Positions 1 to 8,124 of a stretch of 64,000 nucleotides of DNA are shown piece by piece (position 1 is the stretch's first letter; each line of letters starts with the position of its first letter). Source of the stretch: Vreelandella titanicae BH1 (GTDB lineage: Bacteria > Pseudomonadota > Gammaproteobacteria > Pseudomonadales > Halomonadaceae); the NCBI RefSeq assembly GCF_000336575.1, contig NZ_AOPO01000014.1, positions 52,437-116,436 of the forward strand. Reading direction: 5' to 3'. The notes beneath the pieces were generated by a model. It saw only the letters and a program-made list of their open reading frames with translations. It ran no database searches and was not told the origin of the DNA. The position numbers were made by a program, and so were the translations under genes.

Positions 1-157
1 CAATTTTAAAATCGTTGTTGCGCACCCGGAGAGAGTAGCGCGGCTGCCCCGCGTAAACCGCATCGGCCCCATAGGCAAAGGCGTAACGCATGTTCTTGAA
101 GGTGCCCGCAGGGGAAAGTAGTTCGGGAGCTTGCTTCAGTCGTTCGGGGGCTTGCAT
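1..157 (-). CDS. trhP: U32 peptidase-family tRNA hydroxylation protein TrhP/YegQ, 5' part only
   Basis: The first 52 codons are inside the window, starting at the ATG at 155-157 on the minus strand; the rest lies beyond base 1. The visible protein contains ELLSPAGTFKNMRYAFAYGA followed by DAVYAGQPRYSLRVRNNDF, which is nearly identical to the N terminus of E. coli YegQ as I remember it. YegQ/TrhP is a U32-family protein involved in prephenate-dependent hydroxylation of uridine 34 in certain tRNAs. It has about ten extra N-terminal residues compared with E. coli. The family call is safe; the function is by homology, because the catalytic part is not visible. Confidence 0.85.
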   Translation of the reverse strand, partial: MQAPERLKQAPELLSPAGTFKNMRYAFAYGADAVYAGQPRYSLRVRNNDFKI

Positions 158-213
158 AGACAGTCACCGTGATCAGGACGATGGCTCGCAGCGGACTGCG
201 ATGAAAGGCCAGG

Positions 214-219
214 ATTATA
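214..219 (-). promoter_or_regulatory. Possible -10 box for trhP
   Basis: A perfect TATAAT is present on the minus strand about 57 bases before the trhP start codon. No good -35 lies 16-18 bases upstream; the nearest candidate, TTGCCA, is 21 bases away. Treat this as a partial match. Confidence 0.3.
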
Positions 220-297
220 ACCAGCCCAAATCCGCCGTTTTGGCAAGCTCACCGCTTCCGTGACCTAGATCAAAAAGTGGCGGTAGAGTGACGTCAG

Positions 298-1173
298 TTA
301 AGCGGTAGGACGACGTTTAAGGGTTGTCCTACGGTCGTGATACGCCACCGCTAACCCGCTGCCCATTATCAAGGCGCTGCCTACCCAGACCCAGAGATCC
401 GGCATTTCACCCCAGAACCACCAGCCCAGCAGTACCGCCCAGAGCATGGCGGTGTAATCAAACGGGGCGGCGATGGCCGCAGGAGCAAACCGAAAGGCCA
501 AGGTGATGAAAGCGGTGGCCGCAACGCCCAATACTCCCGAGGCGAAAAAGCCTACCCAGTGCCACGGCTGGGGTGTCTGCCACACCCAGGGCAGCGTTAG
601 CGCGGTCACCACCAGCGGCACACAGGTCATGTAAAACAGCATTGCCCAGAGGTGTTCGCGGGCGCCGTAGCGCCGGGCGGTAATCATCATCAGCGCATAG
701 AATAGCGCCGCCCCCACCAATACCAGCGCGCCCATCTGAAACGCATCGCCGTTGGGCCGCACCACGATCAGCACCCCCGCAAACCCCACCAAGGATGCGA
801 TCAGCACCGGTGGATCAATGCGCTCACCCAACAATGGCACCGAAAGCAGGGTCACAAACAGCGGCGCCACAAAGGCAATCGCCGTGGCCTCCGCCAGGGG
901 GAGCAGCGTTAGCCCCCATACGAAACAGACCATGGTGGCGGTATAAATCAATCCGCGCAGCAAATGGACACCCGGCCGTTTCGTACGCAGCTTGCGTAAC
1001 CCACCGGCAAAATGGGCAAGCAGCGCAATCAGCGGTAGCGATACCAAGGCACGGAAGAAAATAATCTGCAGTGGCGAGTGCACTTCACCTAACCACTTGG
1101 AAACAGCGTCGCCTAGGGCGAGGAAAAGAACGCCCAAACACATGCAGAGTATGCCTTTCAGCGAGGTTGTCAC
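298..1173 (-). CDS. EamA/DMT-family membrane transporter
   Basis: This is a 291-residue integral membrane protein of the drug/metabolite transporter superfamily. About ten hydrophobic segments are arranged as two EamA repeats, roughly residues 5-135 and 145-280; the first carries the typical LGDAVSKWL and FFRALVSLP and the second GSGLAVAYHDRR near the end. The GTG at 1171-1173 is preferred over the GTG at 1189-1191, because AGGGAG lies six bases before it. The substrate cannot be told from sequence; relatives export amino acids, nucleobases or other small metabolites. It stands alone, reads toward trhP, and shows no terminator of its own. Confidence 0.85.
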   Translation of the reverse strand: MTTSLKGILCMCLGVLFLALGDAVSKWLGEVHSPLQIIFFRALVSLPLIALLAHFAGGLRKLRTKRPGVHLLRGLIYTATMVCFVWGLTLLPLAEATAIAFVAPLFVTLLSVPLLGERIDPPVLIASLVGFAGVLIVVRPNGDAFQMGALVLVGAALFYALMMITARRYGAREHLWAMLFYMTCVPLVVTALTLPWVWQTPQPWHWVGFFASGVLGVAATAFITLAFRFAPAAIAAPFDYTAMLWAVLLGWWFWGEMPDLWVWVGSALIMGSGLAVAYHDRRTTLKRRPTA

Positions 1174-1209
1174 CGCGATCTCCCTGTTCACTGGTCAATA
1201 CAAAGTGCC

Positions 1210-1247
1210 AAAAAAGAAAAACCCCGCCAATTAGCCATTGGCGGGGT
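1210..1247 (-). terminator. Intrinsic terminator after the D,D-carboxypeptidase gene
   Basis: A perfect 11-bp stem (1221-1231 with 1237-1247, ACCCCGCCAAT against ATTGGCGGGGT) has a five-base loop. On the minus strand it is followed by a T-rich run (complement of 1210-1220). It lies just downstream of the dacA-like stop codon and upstream of the EamA gene. Confidence 0.9.
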
Positions 1248-1254
1248 GATGACG

Positions 1255-1265
1255 CCCCCCCCCCC
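1255..1265. repeat. Homopolymer tract of 11 C (G on the coding strand)
   Basis: Eleven consecutive C residues directly follow the complement of the dacA-like TAA stop (1266-1268). On the coding strand the order is TAA, then G11, then the terminator hairpin. Such a tract is prone to slippage in replication and sequencing. Confidence 0.9.
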
Positions 1266-2654
1266 TTACAAGCTGGCGTTAACGACCATACAGTCCATAC
1301 CTTGGGAGTGCAGCTCACGGCACGCTTGGCGAGCGCGCTGCTCGTCCAATGCCATTAGCCGGGCGCGATAAACCGGGTTTTGGCCCTCTACCGTGTCTAC
1401 AGCAATGCGTCCGCCTAAAGTCTGAGCAATCCGCTGAGCCGCCTGCTGCGCCAATTGCCGTGCCTGGGCTTCACGACTGAAAGCACCCACTTGCACCCCC
1501 CAGCCACCGCCCGTTTCAGTGACAGAAGCCATCTTGCGTTCACGCTCAATGAACGCTTGAAGTGGGTCGGGCTGTGGATCTTCGCTTGCCGGCGTGGGGC
1601 GCTGAATGGTGACGATATCGGCTAGCTGTTCTTCAAGATCGACAACCGGCGTTGAGGGGGTAGAGTTACTCGATGGTGACAATGTTGACGTTTCGACCAC
1701 CGCCAGCAGGGGTTGGCGTGGCGCTGGCTGCTGTGGTGCCACCGGCTGAGCAGGGGGTGCAAAGGCCATAAATTCCCGCGAGAAGCTGGTGTCACCCATC
1801 CAGCTTTGCTGGTCGCGTAGCGACGCACGCAAGAAGCTACGATCCAGCAGATTGGCCATATGGGTATCCCGGGACTGGGATGAAAAACCACCCATGACGA
1901 CGCCCACCAGCCGCCGATCACCGCGCACTGCGGTAGTGGCCACGTTAAAGCCAGAGGCGCGAATGAACCCCGTTTTTAGGCCATCGGCACCTGGGTAGTC
2001 ACGCACCAATCGATTGTGGCTGGTGTGCCGGGTGCCGCGGTAGGTAAACTCTTGCAGGCCGAAGTAGTGGTAGTACTGGGGGAAGTCCTGCATCACGCGT
2101 ACCGAAAGCGTGAGCATATCCCGCGCGGTGGTGATTTGGCCGTCATCCGGCAAGCCAGAGGCATTGCGAAAGGTGGTGGCATGCATGCCCAGCTCGCGTG
2201 CCTTGGTGGTCATCATTTGGGCAAAGTGGGCTTCGCTGCCGCCCAGGGCTTCGGCAACCACTGCGGCAACATCATTGGCAGAGCGAACCGCGAGTGCGCG
2301 AATAGCGGTATCCACCGGAATTGAGCTGCCCGCCGCCAGCCACAGTTTGACAGCAGGCTTGGCGGCAGCGTAATGGGAAACCGGCAAGGGTTGGTCCAAG
2401 CGCAGCGTACCCTCTTCTAACGCTTCAAAGGTTAGATAGAGCGTCATCATTTTGGTAAGCGACGCAGGATAGCGCTGATCGTCAATATTCTCGGCGTAAA
2501 GCACTTCGCCATTATCCAGATCAACGACAATACCCGCATAGCGCGGGTTGTCGGCATGCGCAGTAGTGACCATCGCAAGTATGAGCAGCATTAGCATACT
2601 CAAAAACCCTATCGCCGACGCTCCCCCGGCAGCGCTTTTTATCCTCGCATACAT
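1266..2654 (-). CDS. D-alanyl-D-alanine carboxypeptidase (PBP5/6-like) with C-terminal SPOR domain
   Basis: 462 residues. An N-terminal signal peptide (about 1-34, ending THAHA-like at TAHA) is followed by a serine D,D-peptidase domain with the three active-site motifs SLTK (65-68), SAN (125-127) and KTG (227-229). A proline-rich linker (about 300-380) leads to a SPOR domain (about 385-462, starting GGWGVQVGAF). The enzyme removes terminal D-Ala from peptidoglycan stem peptides in the periplasm. Enterobacterial PBP5 has a C-terminal membrane-anchoring amphipathic helix instead; here SPOR, which binds denuded glycan, probably brings the enzyme to division septa. AAGGGG lies upstream of the ATG. 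The gene stands alone downstream of rplQ. Confidence 0.92.
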   Translation of the reverse strand: MYARIKSAAGGASAIGFLSMLMLLILAMVTTAHADNPRYAGIVVDLDNGEVLYAENIDDQRYPASLTKMMTLYLTFEALEEGTLRLDQPLPVSHYAAAKPAVKLWLAAGSSIPVDTAIRALAVRSANDVAAVVAEALGGSEAHFAQMMTTKARELGMHATTFRNASGLPDDGQITTARDMLTLSVRVMQDFPQYYHYFGLQEFTYRGTRHTSHNRLVRDYPGADGLKTGFIRASGFNVATTAVRGDRRLVGVVMGGFSSQSRDTHMANLLDRSFLRASLRDQQSWMGDTSFSREFMAFAPPAQPVAPQQPAPRQPLLAVVETSTLSPSSNSTPSTPVVDLEEQLADIVTIQRPTPASEDPQPDPLQAFIERERKMASVTETGGGWGVQVGAFSREAQARQLAQQAAQRIAQTLGGRIAVDTVEGQNPVYRARLMALDEQRARQACRELHSQGMDCMVVNASL

Positions 2655-2866
2655 ACCTGCCCCTTGCTTGTTATCAATGCGCTAGTTCGAATCGCTGTTT
2701 AACCAACCTGCCGCTGCTTAACTACCATGCCACACTCAAGCTACAACACAAGGCTTGCCCAAGCGGCACGCGACGCTTACTCAATTTAATAATAGGCCGA
2801 GTATAGGGTATTAGTACGAAGAATAGACGCCGTTAAGTGTAGAAAACAGAAGATAAATGCGCCCAT

Positions 2867-2896
2867 AAAAAAAACCGACCACTGAGGGTCGGTTTT
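2867..2896 (-). terminator. Intrinsic terminator after rplQ (end of alpha operon)
   Basis: Stem AACCGACC (2873-2880) pairs with GGTCGGTT (2887-2894). On the minus strand it is followed by eight T residues. It lies 32 bases past the rplQ stop and closes the ribosomal protein block. Confidence 0.92.
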
Positions 2897-2928
2897 CATT
2901 CGCTACCAAAGAGGCCTGGCGCAGAGGA

Positions 2929-3315
2929 TTACTCTTCTGCAGCGGCTTCTTCAACAACCGGACGGTCAACTAGTTCAACGAACGCCATAGGCGCGTTGTC
3001 GCCGGTGCGGAAACCGCACTTGAGAATACGGACGTAACCGCCCGGACGCTCGGCATAACGCGGACCCAATTCGTTGAACAGTTTGCCGACGGCTTCTTTA
3101 GAGCGCGTGCGGGCAAACGCCAAACGACGGTTTGCAACGCTATCCTGCTTAGACAAGGTGATCAGCGGCTCGATTACGCGACGCAGCTCCTTGGCTTTCG
3201 GCAGGGTTGTCTTAATGACTTCATGTTCGACCAGCGAGACAGACATGTTCTTGAACATGGCCTGACGATGCGAGCTGGTGCGATTCAGATGACGACCACT
3301 CTTACGATGACGCAT
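2929..3315 (-). CDS. rplQ: Large subunit ribosomal protein bL17
   Basis: 128 residues, starting MRHRKSGRHLNRTSSHRQAM, the invariant bL17 N terminus. It binds 23S rRNA near the exit of the peptide tunnel. Like most proteobacterial bL17 it ends in a short acidic tail (EEAAAEE). It is the last gene of the alpha operon, 39 bases after rpoA, and is followed by a strong terminator. Confidence 0.98.
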   Translation of the reverse strand: MRHRKSGRHLNRTSSHRQAMFKNMSVSLVEHEVIKTTLPKAKELRRVIEPLITLSKQDSVANRRLAFARTRSKEAVGKLFNELGPRYAERPGGYVRILKCGFRTGDNAPMAFVELVDRPVVEEAAAEE

Positions 3316-3354
3316 GGTTGTAATTCCTTACCAAACTGGGACTCAAGTCGACGC

Positions 3355-4350
3355 TCACGCGGAGGCTTTGTCGTCCTTCAGGCTTGCCGGTGGCCAATTT
3401 TCCAACCGCATGCCAAGGGACAAGCCGCGAGCCGCCAATACATCTTTGATTTCATTCAAAGACTTTTTACCGAGGTTCGGTGTCTTCAACAGCTCAACTT
3501 CTGTGCGCTGGATAAGATCACCGATGTAGTAAATATTCTCGGCTTTTAGGCAGTTCGCGCTACGAACGGTCAACTCAAGATCGTCTACGGGGCGCAATAG
3601 AATTGGATCGACATGATCCTCTTCCTCTTCGACTTCCTGTTCTTTATCAGCTTCCAGGTCGACGAAGGCGGCCAGCTGCTCTTGCAGGATGGTCGCACTG
3701 CGACGGATAGCCTCTTCCGGATCCAGGGTACCGTCGGTTTCCAGATCGATAATTAGCTTATCGAGGTCGGTGCGCTGCTCGACACGAGCGGCCTCAACCG
3801 AGTAGGAAACACGGCGGACAGGGCTGAAGGTGGCATCCAGCTGCAGGCGGCCAATGGCACGTGACTCTTCATCAGAGCCGCGCGCGTCAGCCGGTTCGTA
3901 GCCACGACCCAGCGCTACCTTAAGCTGAATTTTCAGCTCGGCACCTTCATTGACATGAGCAATGACGTGGTCCGGGTTGACGATTTCGACGCTATGATCA
4001 AGCGCAATGTCGCCAGCGGTGACGACGGCTGGGCCCTGCTTGTTCAGCGTGAGCACCGCCTCATCGCGGCTGTGCATCTTGATCGCAACATCTTTCAAGT
4101 TCAGGAGGATTTCAATGACATCTTCCTGCACCCCTTCAAGCGCACTGTATTCATGCTCGACGCCGGCGATTTCAGCCTCTACCACGGCACAGCCGGGCAT
4201 GGACGAAAGCAGAATGCGACGTAGTGCATTCCCCAGGGTGTGACCAAAGCCACGCTCGAACGGTTCGAGCACGATTTTGGCGTGATGTGCGCTGATTTCT
4301 TCGACCTTGATGTCGCGAGGACGGAGAAACTCTGTCACTGAACGCTGCAT
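3355..4350 (-). CDS. rpoA: RNA polymerase alpha subunit
   Basis: 331 residues. The N-terminal assembly/dimerisation domain (about 1-235) carries EPFERGFGHTLGNALRRILL. A flexible linker is very acidic here (EVEEEEDH). The C-terminal domain (about 250-331) has the DNA and activator-binding RSANCLKAENI and the helix-hairpin-helix TPNLGKKSLNEIK. Two copies seed assembly of RNA polymerase and bind UP elements through the Arg of RSAN. It lies in the usual place between rpsD and rplQ. The 98-base gap before it holds a stem-loop (4397-4427). Confidence 0.98.
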   Translation of the reverse strand: MQRSVTEFLRPRDIKVEEISAHHAKIVLEPFERGFGHTLGNALRRILLSSMPGCAVVEAEIAGVEHEYSALEGVQEDVIEILLNLKDVAIKMHSRDEAVLTLNKQGPAVVTAGDIALDHSVEIVNPDHVIAHVNEGAELKIQLKVALGRGYEPADARGSDEESRAIGRLQLDATFSPVRRVSYSVEAARVEQRTDLDKLIIDLETDGTLDPEEAIRRSATILQEQLAAFVDLEADKEQEVEEEEDHVDPILLRPVDDLELTVRSANCLKAENIYYIGDLIQRTEVELLKTPNLGKKSLNEIKDVLAARGLSLGMRLENWPPASLKDDKASA

Positions 4351-4396
4351 ATGAACACCTTTCAGGCTGCCAAACGGATACTTGGTACTCGGTAAG

Positions 4397-4427
4397 ATCT
4401 GGCGCGGGCGTTAAACCGGCACCAGAT
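4397..4427 (-). other. Stem-loop in the rpsD-rpoA gap
   Basis: ATCTGG (4397-4402) pairs with CCAGAT (4422-4427), and the stem continues inward through GC and GG/CC pairs with two mismatches. There is no T-run, so this looks like an mRNA processing or pausing element rather than a terminator. A role in setting rpoA output against ribosomal proteins is only inference. Confidence 0.4.
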
Positions 4428-4448
4428 TGACAAGAAACAGAAAACTGC

Positions 4449-5069
4449 TTACTTGGAGTACAGCTCGACGATCAGGTTTTCGTTGATGTCGGCAGACAGG
4501 TCACCGCGTTCAGGCAGAGCCTTGAAAGTGCCTTCCATCTTCTTGGCGTCGATTTCGATCCAAGCGATATCGCCACGGTTGGCCGCAATGGACAACGCGC
4601 TTTGAATACGTGCTTGGTTTTTCGCCTTTTCGCGAATGGAAACAACGTCACCCGGCTTCACTTGATAGGAAGCAACGTTAACGGTGCGGCCGTTCACGGA
4701 AATCGCTTTGTGGCTGACCAGCTGACGCGCTTCAGAGCGAGTCGAGCCGAAGCCCATGCGGTAGACGACATTATCCAGTCGGGATTCGAGCAACTGCAAC
4801 AATACTTCACCGGTCGCACCTTTCAGGCGAGCGGCTTCTTTGTAGTAGTTACGGAACTGTTTTTCGAGTACGCCATACATGCGACGTACTTTTTGCTTCT
4901 CGCGAAGCTGCAAGCCGTAGTCTGAAAGACGCTGACGACGCTGGCCGTGTACACCCGGGATCTGCTCGGATTTACACTTTTTCTCGAAGGGAGTAACACC
5001 ACTCTTCAAAAAGAGGTCGGTGCCTTCACGACGAGACAGTTTGCACTTCGGTCCAATATAACGAGCCAT
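4449..5069 (-). CDS. rpsD: Small subunit ribosomal protein uS4
   Basis: 206 residues, starting MARYIGPKCKLSRREGTDL. The S4 RNA-binding domain spans about 95-160 (LESRLDNVVYRMGF, SHKAISVNGRTV). uS4 nucleates 30S assembly by binding 16S rRNA; in E. coli it also represses translation of its own operon by binding the rpsM leader. The gene is 12 bases after rpsK. It has two cysteines (residues 9 and 32) but no complete N-terminal zinc knuckle, as in other gammaproteobacteria. Confidence 0.98.
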   Translation of the reverse strand: MARYIGPKCKLSRREGTDLFLKSGVTPFEKKCKSEQIPGVHGQRRQRLSDYGLQLREKQKVRRMYGVLEKQFRNYYKEAARLKGATGEVLLQLLESRLDNVVYRMGFGSTRSEARQLVSHKAISVNGRTVNVASYQVKPGDVVSIREKAKNQARIQSALSIAANRGDIAWIEIDAKKMEGTFKALPERGDLSADINENLIVELYSK

Positions 5070-5081
5070 GAATCTGTCTCC

Positions 5082-5468
5082 TTAAACGCGGCGTTTCTTA
5101 GGCGGACGGCAGCCATTATGGGGAATGGGCGTCGCGTCTACGATGCTTTGCACGCGGAAGCCGGCGGCATTCAGTGCGCGCACGGCGGATTCACGACCGG
5201 GACCTGGGCCTTTAACCAGTACATCTACGTTTTTCACACCATACTCGGCTGCAGCAGTTGCTGCACGTTCGCTTGCCACTTGAGCAGCGAACGGGGTGCT
5301 CTTGCGAGAACCACGAAAACCCGAACCACCGGCAGTCGCCCAAGAAAGAGCGTTGCCCTGGCGGTCTGTGATCGTCACGATCGTGTTGTTAAAAGAGGCA
5401 TGGATATGCGCAATCGCATCCACTACCTGCTTTTTAACCTTTTTACGGTTACTACGCGGGTTAGCCAT
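5082..5468 (-). CDS. rpsK: Small subunit ribosomal protein uS11
   Basis: 128 residues. It contains IAHIHASFNNTIVTITDRQG and the conserved C-terminal DATPIPHNGCRPPKKRRV. uS11 sits on the 30S platform, next to the E-site part of the mRNA path. It lies 39 bases downstream of rpsM and 12 bases upstream of rpsD, in standard alpha-operon order. Confidence 0.98.
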   Translation of the reverse strand: MANPRSNRKKVKKQVVDAIAHIHASFNNTIVTITDRQGNALSWATAGGSGFRGSRKSTPFAAQVASERAATAAAEYGVKNVDVLVKGPGPGRESAVRALNAAGFRVQSIVDATPIPHNGCRPPKKRRV

Positions 5469-5507
5469 GTTGATGTCTATTCCTGTCTTTACGCCAGAAC
5501 GTGCGTG

Positions 5508-5864
5508 TTATTTGCGGATCGGCTTACGCGGGCCCTTACGGGTGCGCGCGTTAGTCTTAGTCCGCTGACCACGCAGCGGAAGACTACGACGATGACGCAG
5601 ACCACGGTAGCAGCCTAAGTCCATGAGACGCTTAATGTTAAGCGTGACATCACGACGAAGGTCGCCTTCTACGGTGTACTTGCCAACTTCAGAACGCAGG
5701 GTGTCGACTTCTTCAGAAGACAGATCCTGGATCTTGGCAGTAGGCGCGATACCGGCTGCAGCACAGATGTGCTCAGCACGGGTACGGCCAATCCCGAAGA
5801 TATAGGTCAGCGAGATCGCCGCATGCTTGTTGTCCGGGATATTGACGCCTGCAATACGGGCCAT
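5508..5864 (-). CDS. rpsM: Small subunit ribosomal protein uS13
   Basis: 118 residues, starting MARIAGVNIPDNKHAAISLT and ending in the basic tail KGPRKPIRK that reaches toward the P-site tRNA. uS13 is part of the 30S head and forms inter-subunit bridges. It is the first gene of the alpha operon in E. coli order. The 123-base leader before it holds a strong hairpin where S4 feedback control acts in relatives. Confidence 0.98.
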   Translation of the reverse strand: MARIAGVNIPDNKHAAISLTYIFGIGRTRAEHICAAAGIAPTAKIQDLSSEEVDTLRSEVGKYTVEGDLRRDVTLNIKRLMDLGCYRGLRHRRSLPLRGQRTKTNARTRKGPRKPIRK

Positions 5865-5921
5865 CAGCTTACTCCGAAATTTGAGCGGCTTGCTCGTTTA
5901 TTCATCTACAAAAGGCGCAAC

Positions 5922-5960
5922 AGCATACCCCATCATTTGCCCTAAGGCAAGGGGTATGCT
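5922..5960 (-). promoter_or_regulatory. Hairpin in rpsM leader, candidate S4 autoregulatory element
   Basis: A perfect 10-bp stem (AGCATACCCC at 5922-5931 with GGGGTATGCT at 5951-5960) encloses a smaller stem TTGCC/GGCAA (5937-5941 with 5946-5950). It lies 58 bases before the rpsM start, in the rpmJ-rpsM gap. In E. coli this gap holds the S4-binding pseudoknot of the alpha operon. I did not find the E. coli sequence itself, so equivalence rests on position. No T-run follows on the minus strand. Confidence 0.45.
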
Positions 5961-5987
5961 GGCACCCGCTTAATACAACCCAGGCTA

Positions 5988-6101
5988 TTAACCCTGGCGT
6001 TGTTTGTGCCGTGGCTCGCTGCAGATGACGCGGACAGCGCCATTGCGACGAATGATCTTGCAGTTACGGCACATTTTCTTTACGGAAGCTCGAACTTTCA
6101 T
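5988..6101 (-). CDS. rpmJ: Large subunit ribosomal protein bL36 (zinc-binding form)
   Basis: 37 codons plus stop. The protein starts MKVRASVKKMCRNCKIIRRN and has a complete zinc ribbon: Cys11, Cys14, Cys27 and His32. It is therefore the zinc-containing (C+) paralogue. bL36 packs against 23S rRNA in the large subunit. It lies 64 bases after secY, at the end of the spc operon. Confidence 0.97.
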   Translation of the reverse strand: MKVRASVKKMCRNCKIIRRNGAVRVICSEPRHKQRQG

Positions 6102-6165
6102 CGATCTTTCTCCAAAAACCGGCTCGCGGCGCGCCCTCTCTAACTAAATAGGGGTGGACGGCGCC

Positions 6166-7497
6166 TCAGCGCATGATACCGCCGCTACCGTAGCCTTTCA
6201 GGTTGGACTTCTTCATCACTGAGTCATACTGATGCGACATGAGATGCGACTGCACCTGGGCCATGAAGTCCATGATGACCACGACTACGATTAACAACGA
6301 GGTACCGCCGAAGAAAAACGGCACGTTCCACGCCACAATCAAGAACTGGGGCATCAAGGAAACCGCAGTGATATACAAGGCACCGAACAGGGTCAAACGT
6401 GTCATGACCTTGTCGATATAGCGAGCGGTCTGCTCGCCGGGGCGAATGCCCGGCAGGAAAGCGCCTGACTTTTTAAGATTGTCAGCCACATCCTTGGGGT
6501 TGAAGACCAGCGCTGTGTAAAAGAAGCAGAAGAATACCACTGCCGCCGCGAAAAGCAAGATGTAAAGCGGTTGACCTGGGCCTAATGCCTGAGATGCACG
6601 CTGCAACCACTCCATACCTTCACCGGCACCTACCCACTGACCAATAGAGGCCGGGAAAAGCAGGATACTGGAGGCAAAAATCGCCGGAATAACACCGGCC
6701 ATGTTGACCTTCAAAGGCAGGTAGCTACTTTGCCCTGCATACATCTTATTGCCCACTTGTCGCCGAGGATAATTAACTTTGAGACGGCGTTGGCCGCGCT
6801 CAATGAAAACCACAAAGGCGACAGTCGCAATACCTAACACTGACAGCGCTAACAGCGGCAGAACATTCCAGGCCCCTTCATTACGGGCAAGCTCGAAGGC
6901 TTGGCCCACGGCACTGGGCAGTCCAGCGACAATACCGGCGAAGATCAGCAGCGAAATACCGTTGCCGATGCCCTTCTCGGTAATCTGCTCACCTAGCCAC
7001 ATCATAAACACCGCGCCCGATACAAACGTAATCACGGCGGTGAAATAGAAGCTGAAGTCAGCACTGTACGCGATGCCTTGGCTAGCCAGACCGACGGACA
7101 TGCCGGTAGCCTGGACAAACGCCAGTATCACCGTGCCGTAGCGGGTGTACTGGCTAATCTTGCGGCGGCCAGCCTCACCCTCTTTCTTGAGCTGCTCAAG
7201 ATGAGGGGAGACCGCAGTCATGAGCTGCATGATAATCGACGCCGATATATAGGGCATTATACCCAGGGCGAGAACACTCATGCGCTCCAGGGCGCCACCA
7301 GAGAACATGTTAAACATGCCCAGAATGGTGCCCTGTTGCTCCCTAAACAAGGCAGCAAGCTGGTCAGGATTGATACCGGGAACGGGAATGTGGGCACCAA
7401 TACGGTACACCACGATGGCGAGGAGCACGAAGCGCAAACGCGCCCACAGTTCACTCAGACCGCTGCCCATCGCCGGCATTTTTCCTGACTTGGCCAT
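6166..7497 (-). CDS. secY: Protein translocase channel subunit SecY
   Basis: 443 residues with ten predicted membrane segments. Typical SecY stretches are YRIGAHIPVPGINP in TM1, LGIMPYISASIIMQLM in the plug/TM2 region, QITEKGIGNGISL before TM5 and PGIRPGEQTARYID in cytosolic loop C5, which contacts SecA and the ribosome. SecY forms the channel with SecE (33436-33819 here) and SecG. Its ATG directly follows the rplO TAA, so the two are translationally coupled. Confidence 0.98.
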   Translation of the reverse strand: MAKSGKMPAMGSGLSELWARLRFVLLAIVVYRIGAHIPVPGINPDQLAALFREQQGTILGMFNMFSGGALERMSVLALGIMPYISASIIMQLMTAVSPHLEQLKKEGEAGRRKISQYTRYGTVILAFVQATGMSVGLASQGIAYSADFSFYFTAVITFVSGAVFMMWLGEQITEKGIGNGISLLIFAGIVAGLPSAVGQAFELARNEGAWNVLPLLALSVLGIATVAFVVFIERGQRRLKVNYPRRQVGNKMYAGQSSYLPLKVNMAGVIPAIFASSILLFPASIGQWVGAGEGMEWLQRASQALGPGQPLYILLFAAAVVFFCFFYTALVFNPKDVADNLKKSGAFLPGIRPGEQTARYIDKVMTRLTLFGALYITAVSLMPQFLIVAWNVPFFFGGTSLLIVVVVIMDFMAQVQSHLMSHQYDSVMKKSNLKGYGSGGIMR

Positions 7498-7932
7498 TTA
7501 GTCCTCTACCTTGCCGCCAGCGGCTTCGATCGCTTCACGGGCACCTTTGGTGACCTTGATTCCGCGAACGGTAACCGCCGTTTTCAGTTCGCCAGAAAGG
7601 ATGATCTTCGCGTGTAGCGTAGAGTCCTTTAGCACGTTGGCTTCTTTCAAAGATGCCAGGGTGACTTCGCCACCGGCAACTTTAGCAAGCTCAGCCAGGC
7701 GTACTTCTTCAGAGACCAGAGATTTTGCAGACGTAAAGCCGAATTTCGGCAAACGACGCTGCAAAGGCATCTGACCGCCTTCGAAACCGGGCTTAACACT
7801 GCCGCCACTACGTGACTTCTGACCTTTGTGACCACGGCCACCGGTCTTACCAAGACCGGAACCGATGCCACGACCAACGCGCTTTGCAGCGTGTTTGGAG
7901 CCCGGAGCCGGGCTTAGGTTATTGAGTTTCAT
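7498..7932 (-). CDS. rplO: Large subunit ribosomal protein uL15
   Basis: 144 residues, starting MKLNNLSPAPGSKHAAKRVG. The Gly/Arg/Lys-rich N-terminal half (GRGIGSGLGKTGGRGHKGQK) threads through 23S rRNA; the globular C-terminal part ends AGGKVED. It lies three bases after rpmD and abuts secY. Confidence 0.98.
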   Translation of the reverse strand: MKLNNLSPAPGSKHAAKRVGRGIGSGLGKTGGRGHKGQKSRSGGSVKPGFEGGQMPLQRRLPKFGFTSAKSLVSEEVRLAELAKVAGGEVTLASLKEANVLKDSTLHAKIILSGELKTAVTVRGIKVTKGAREAIEAAGGKVED

Positions 7933-7935
7933 GGA

Positions 7936-8118
7936 TTACTCTCCCTCAACGCGCACAAGGTAGTTCACCTTGTGGATCATGCCGCGTACGGCAGGGGTGT
8001 CTTCCAGTTCAACCGTATGACCGATGCGACGCAGGCCCAAGCCTTTCATAGTAGCCTTGTGCTTGGGCATAATGCCGATGGTGCTGCGGATCTGGGTAAC
8101 CTTGATCGTTGCTGCCAT
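7936..8118 (-). CDS. rpmD: Large subunit ribosomal protein uL30
   Basis: 60 residues, the normal size for bacterial uL30. The motifs TQIRSTIGIMPKHKATMKGL and LRRIGHTVELEDTPAVRGMI are diagnostic. It lies six bases after rpsE and three before rplO, in spc-operon order. Confidence 0.97.
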   Translation of the reverse strand: MAATIKVTQIRSTIGIMPKHKATMKGLGLRRIGHTVELEDTPAVRGMIHKVNYLVRVEGE

Positions 8119-8124
8119 GGTGCC

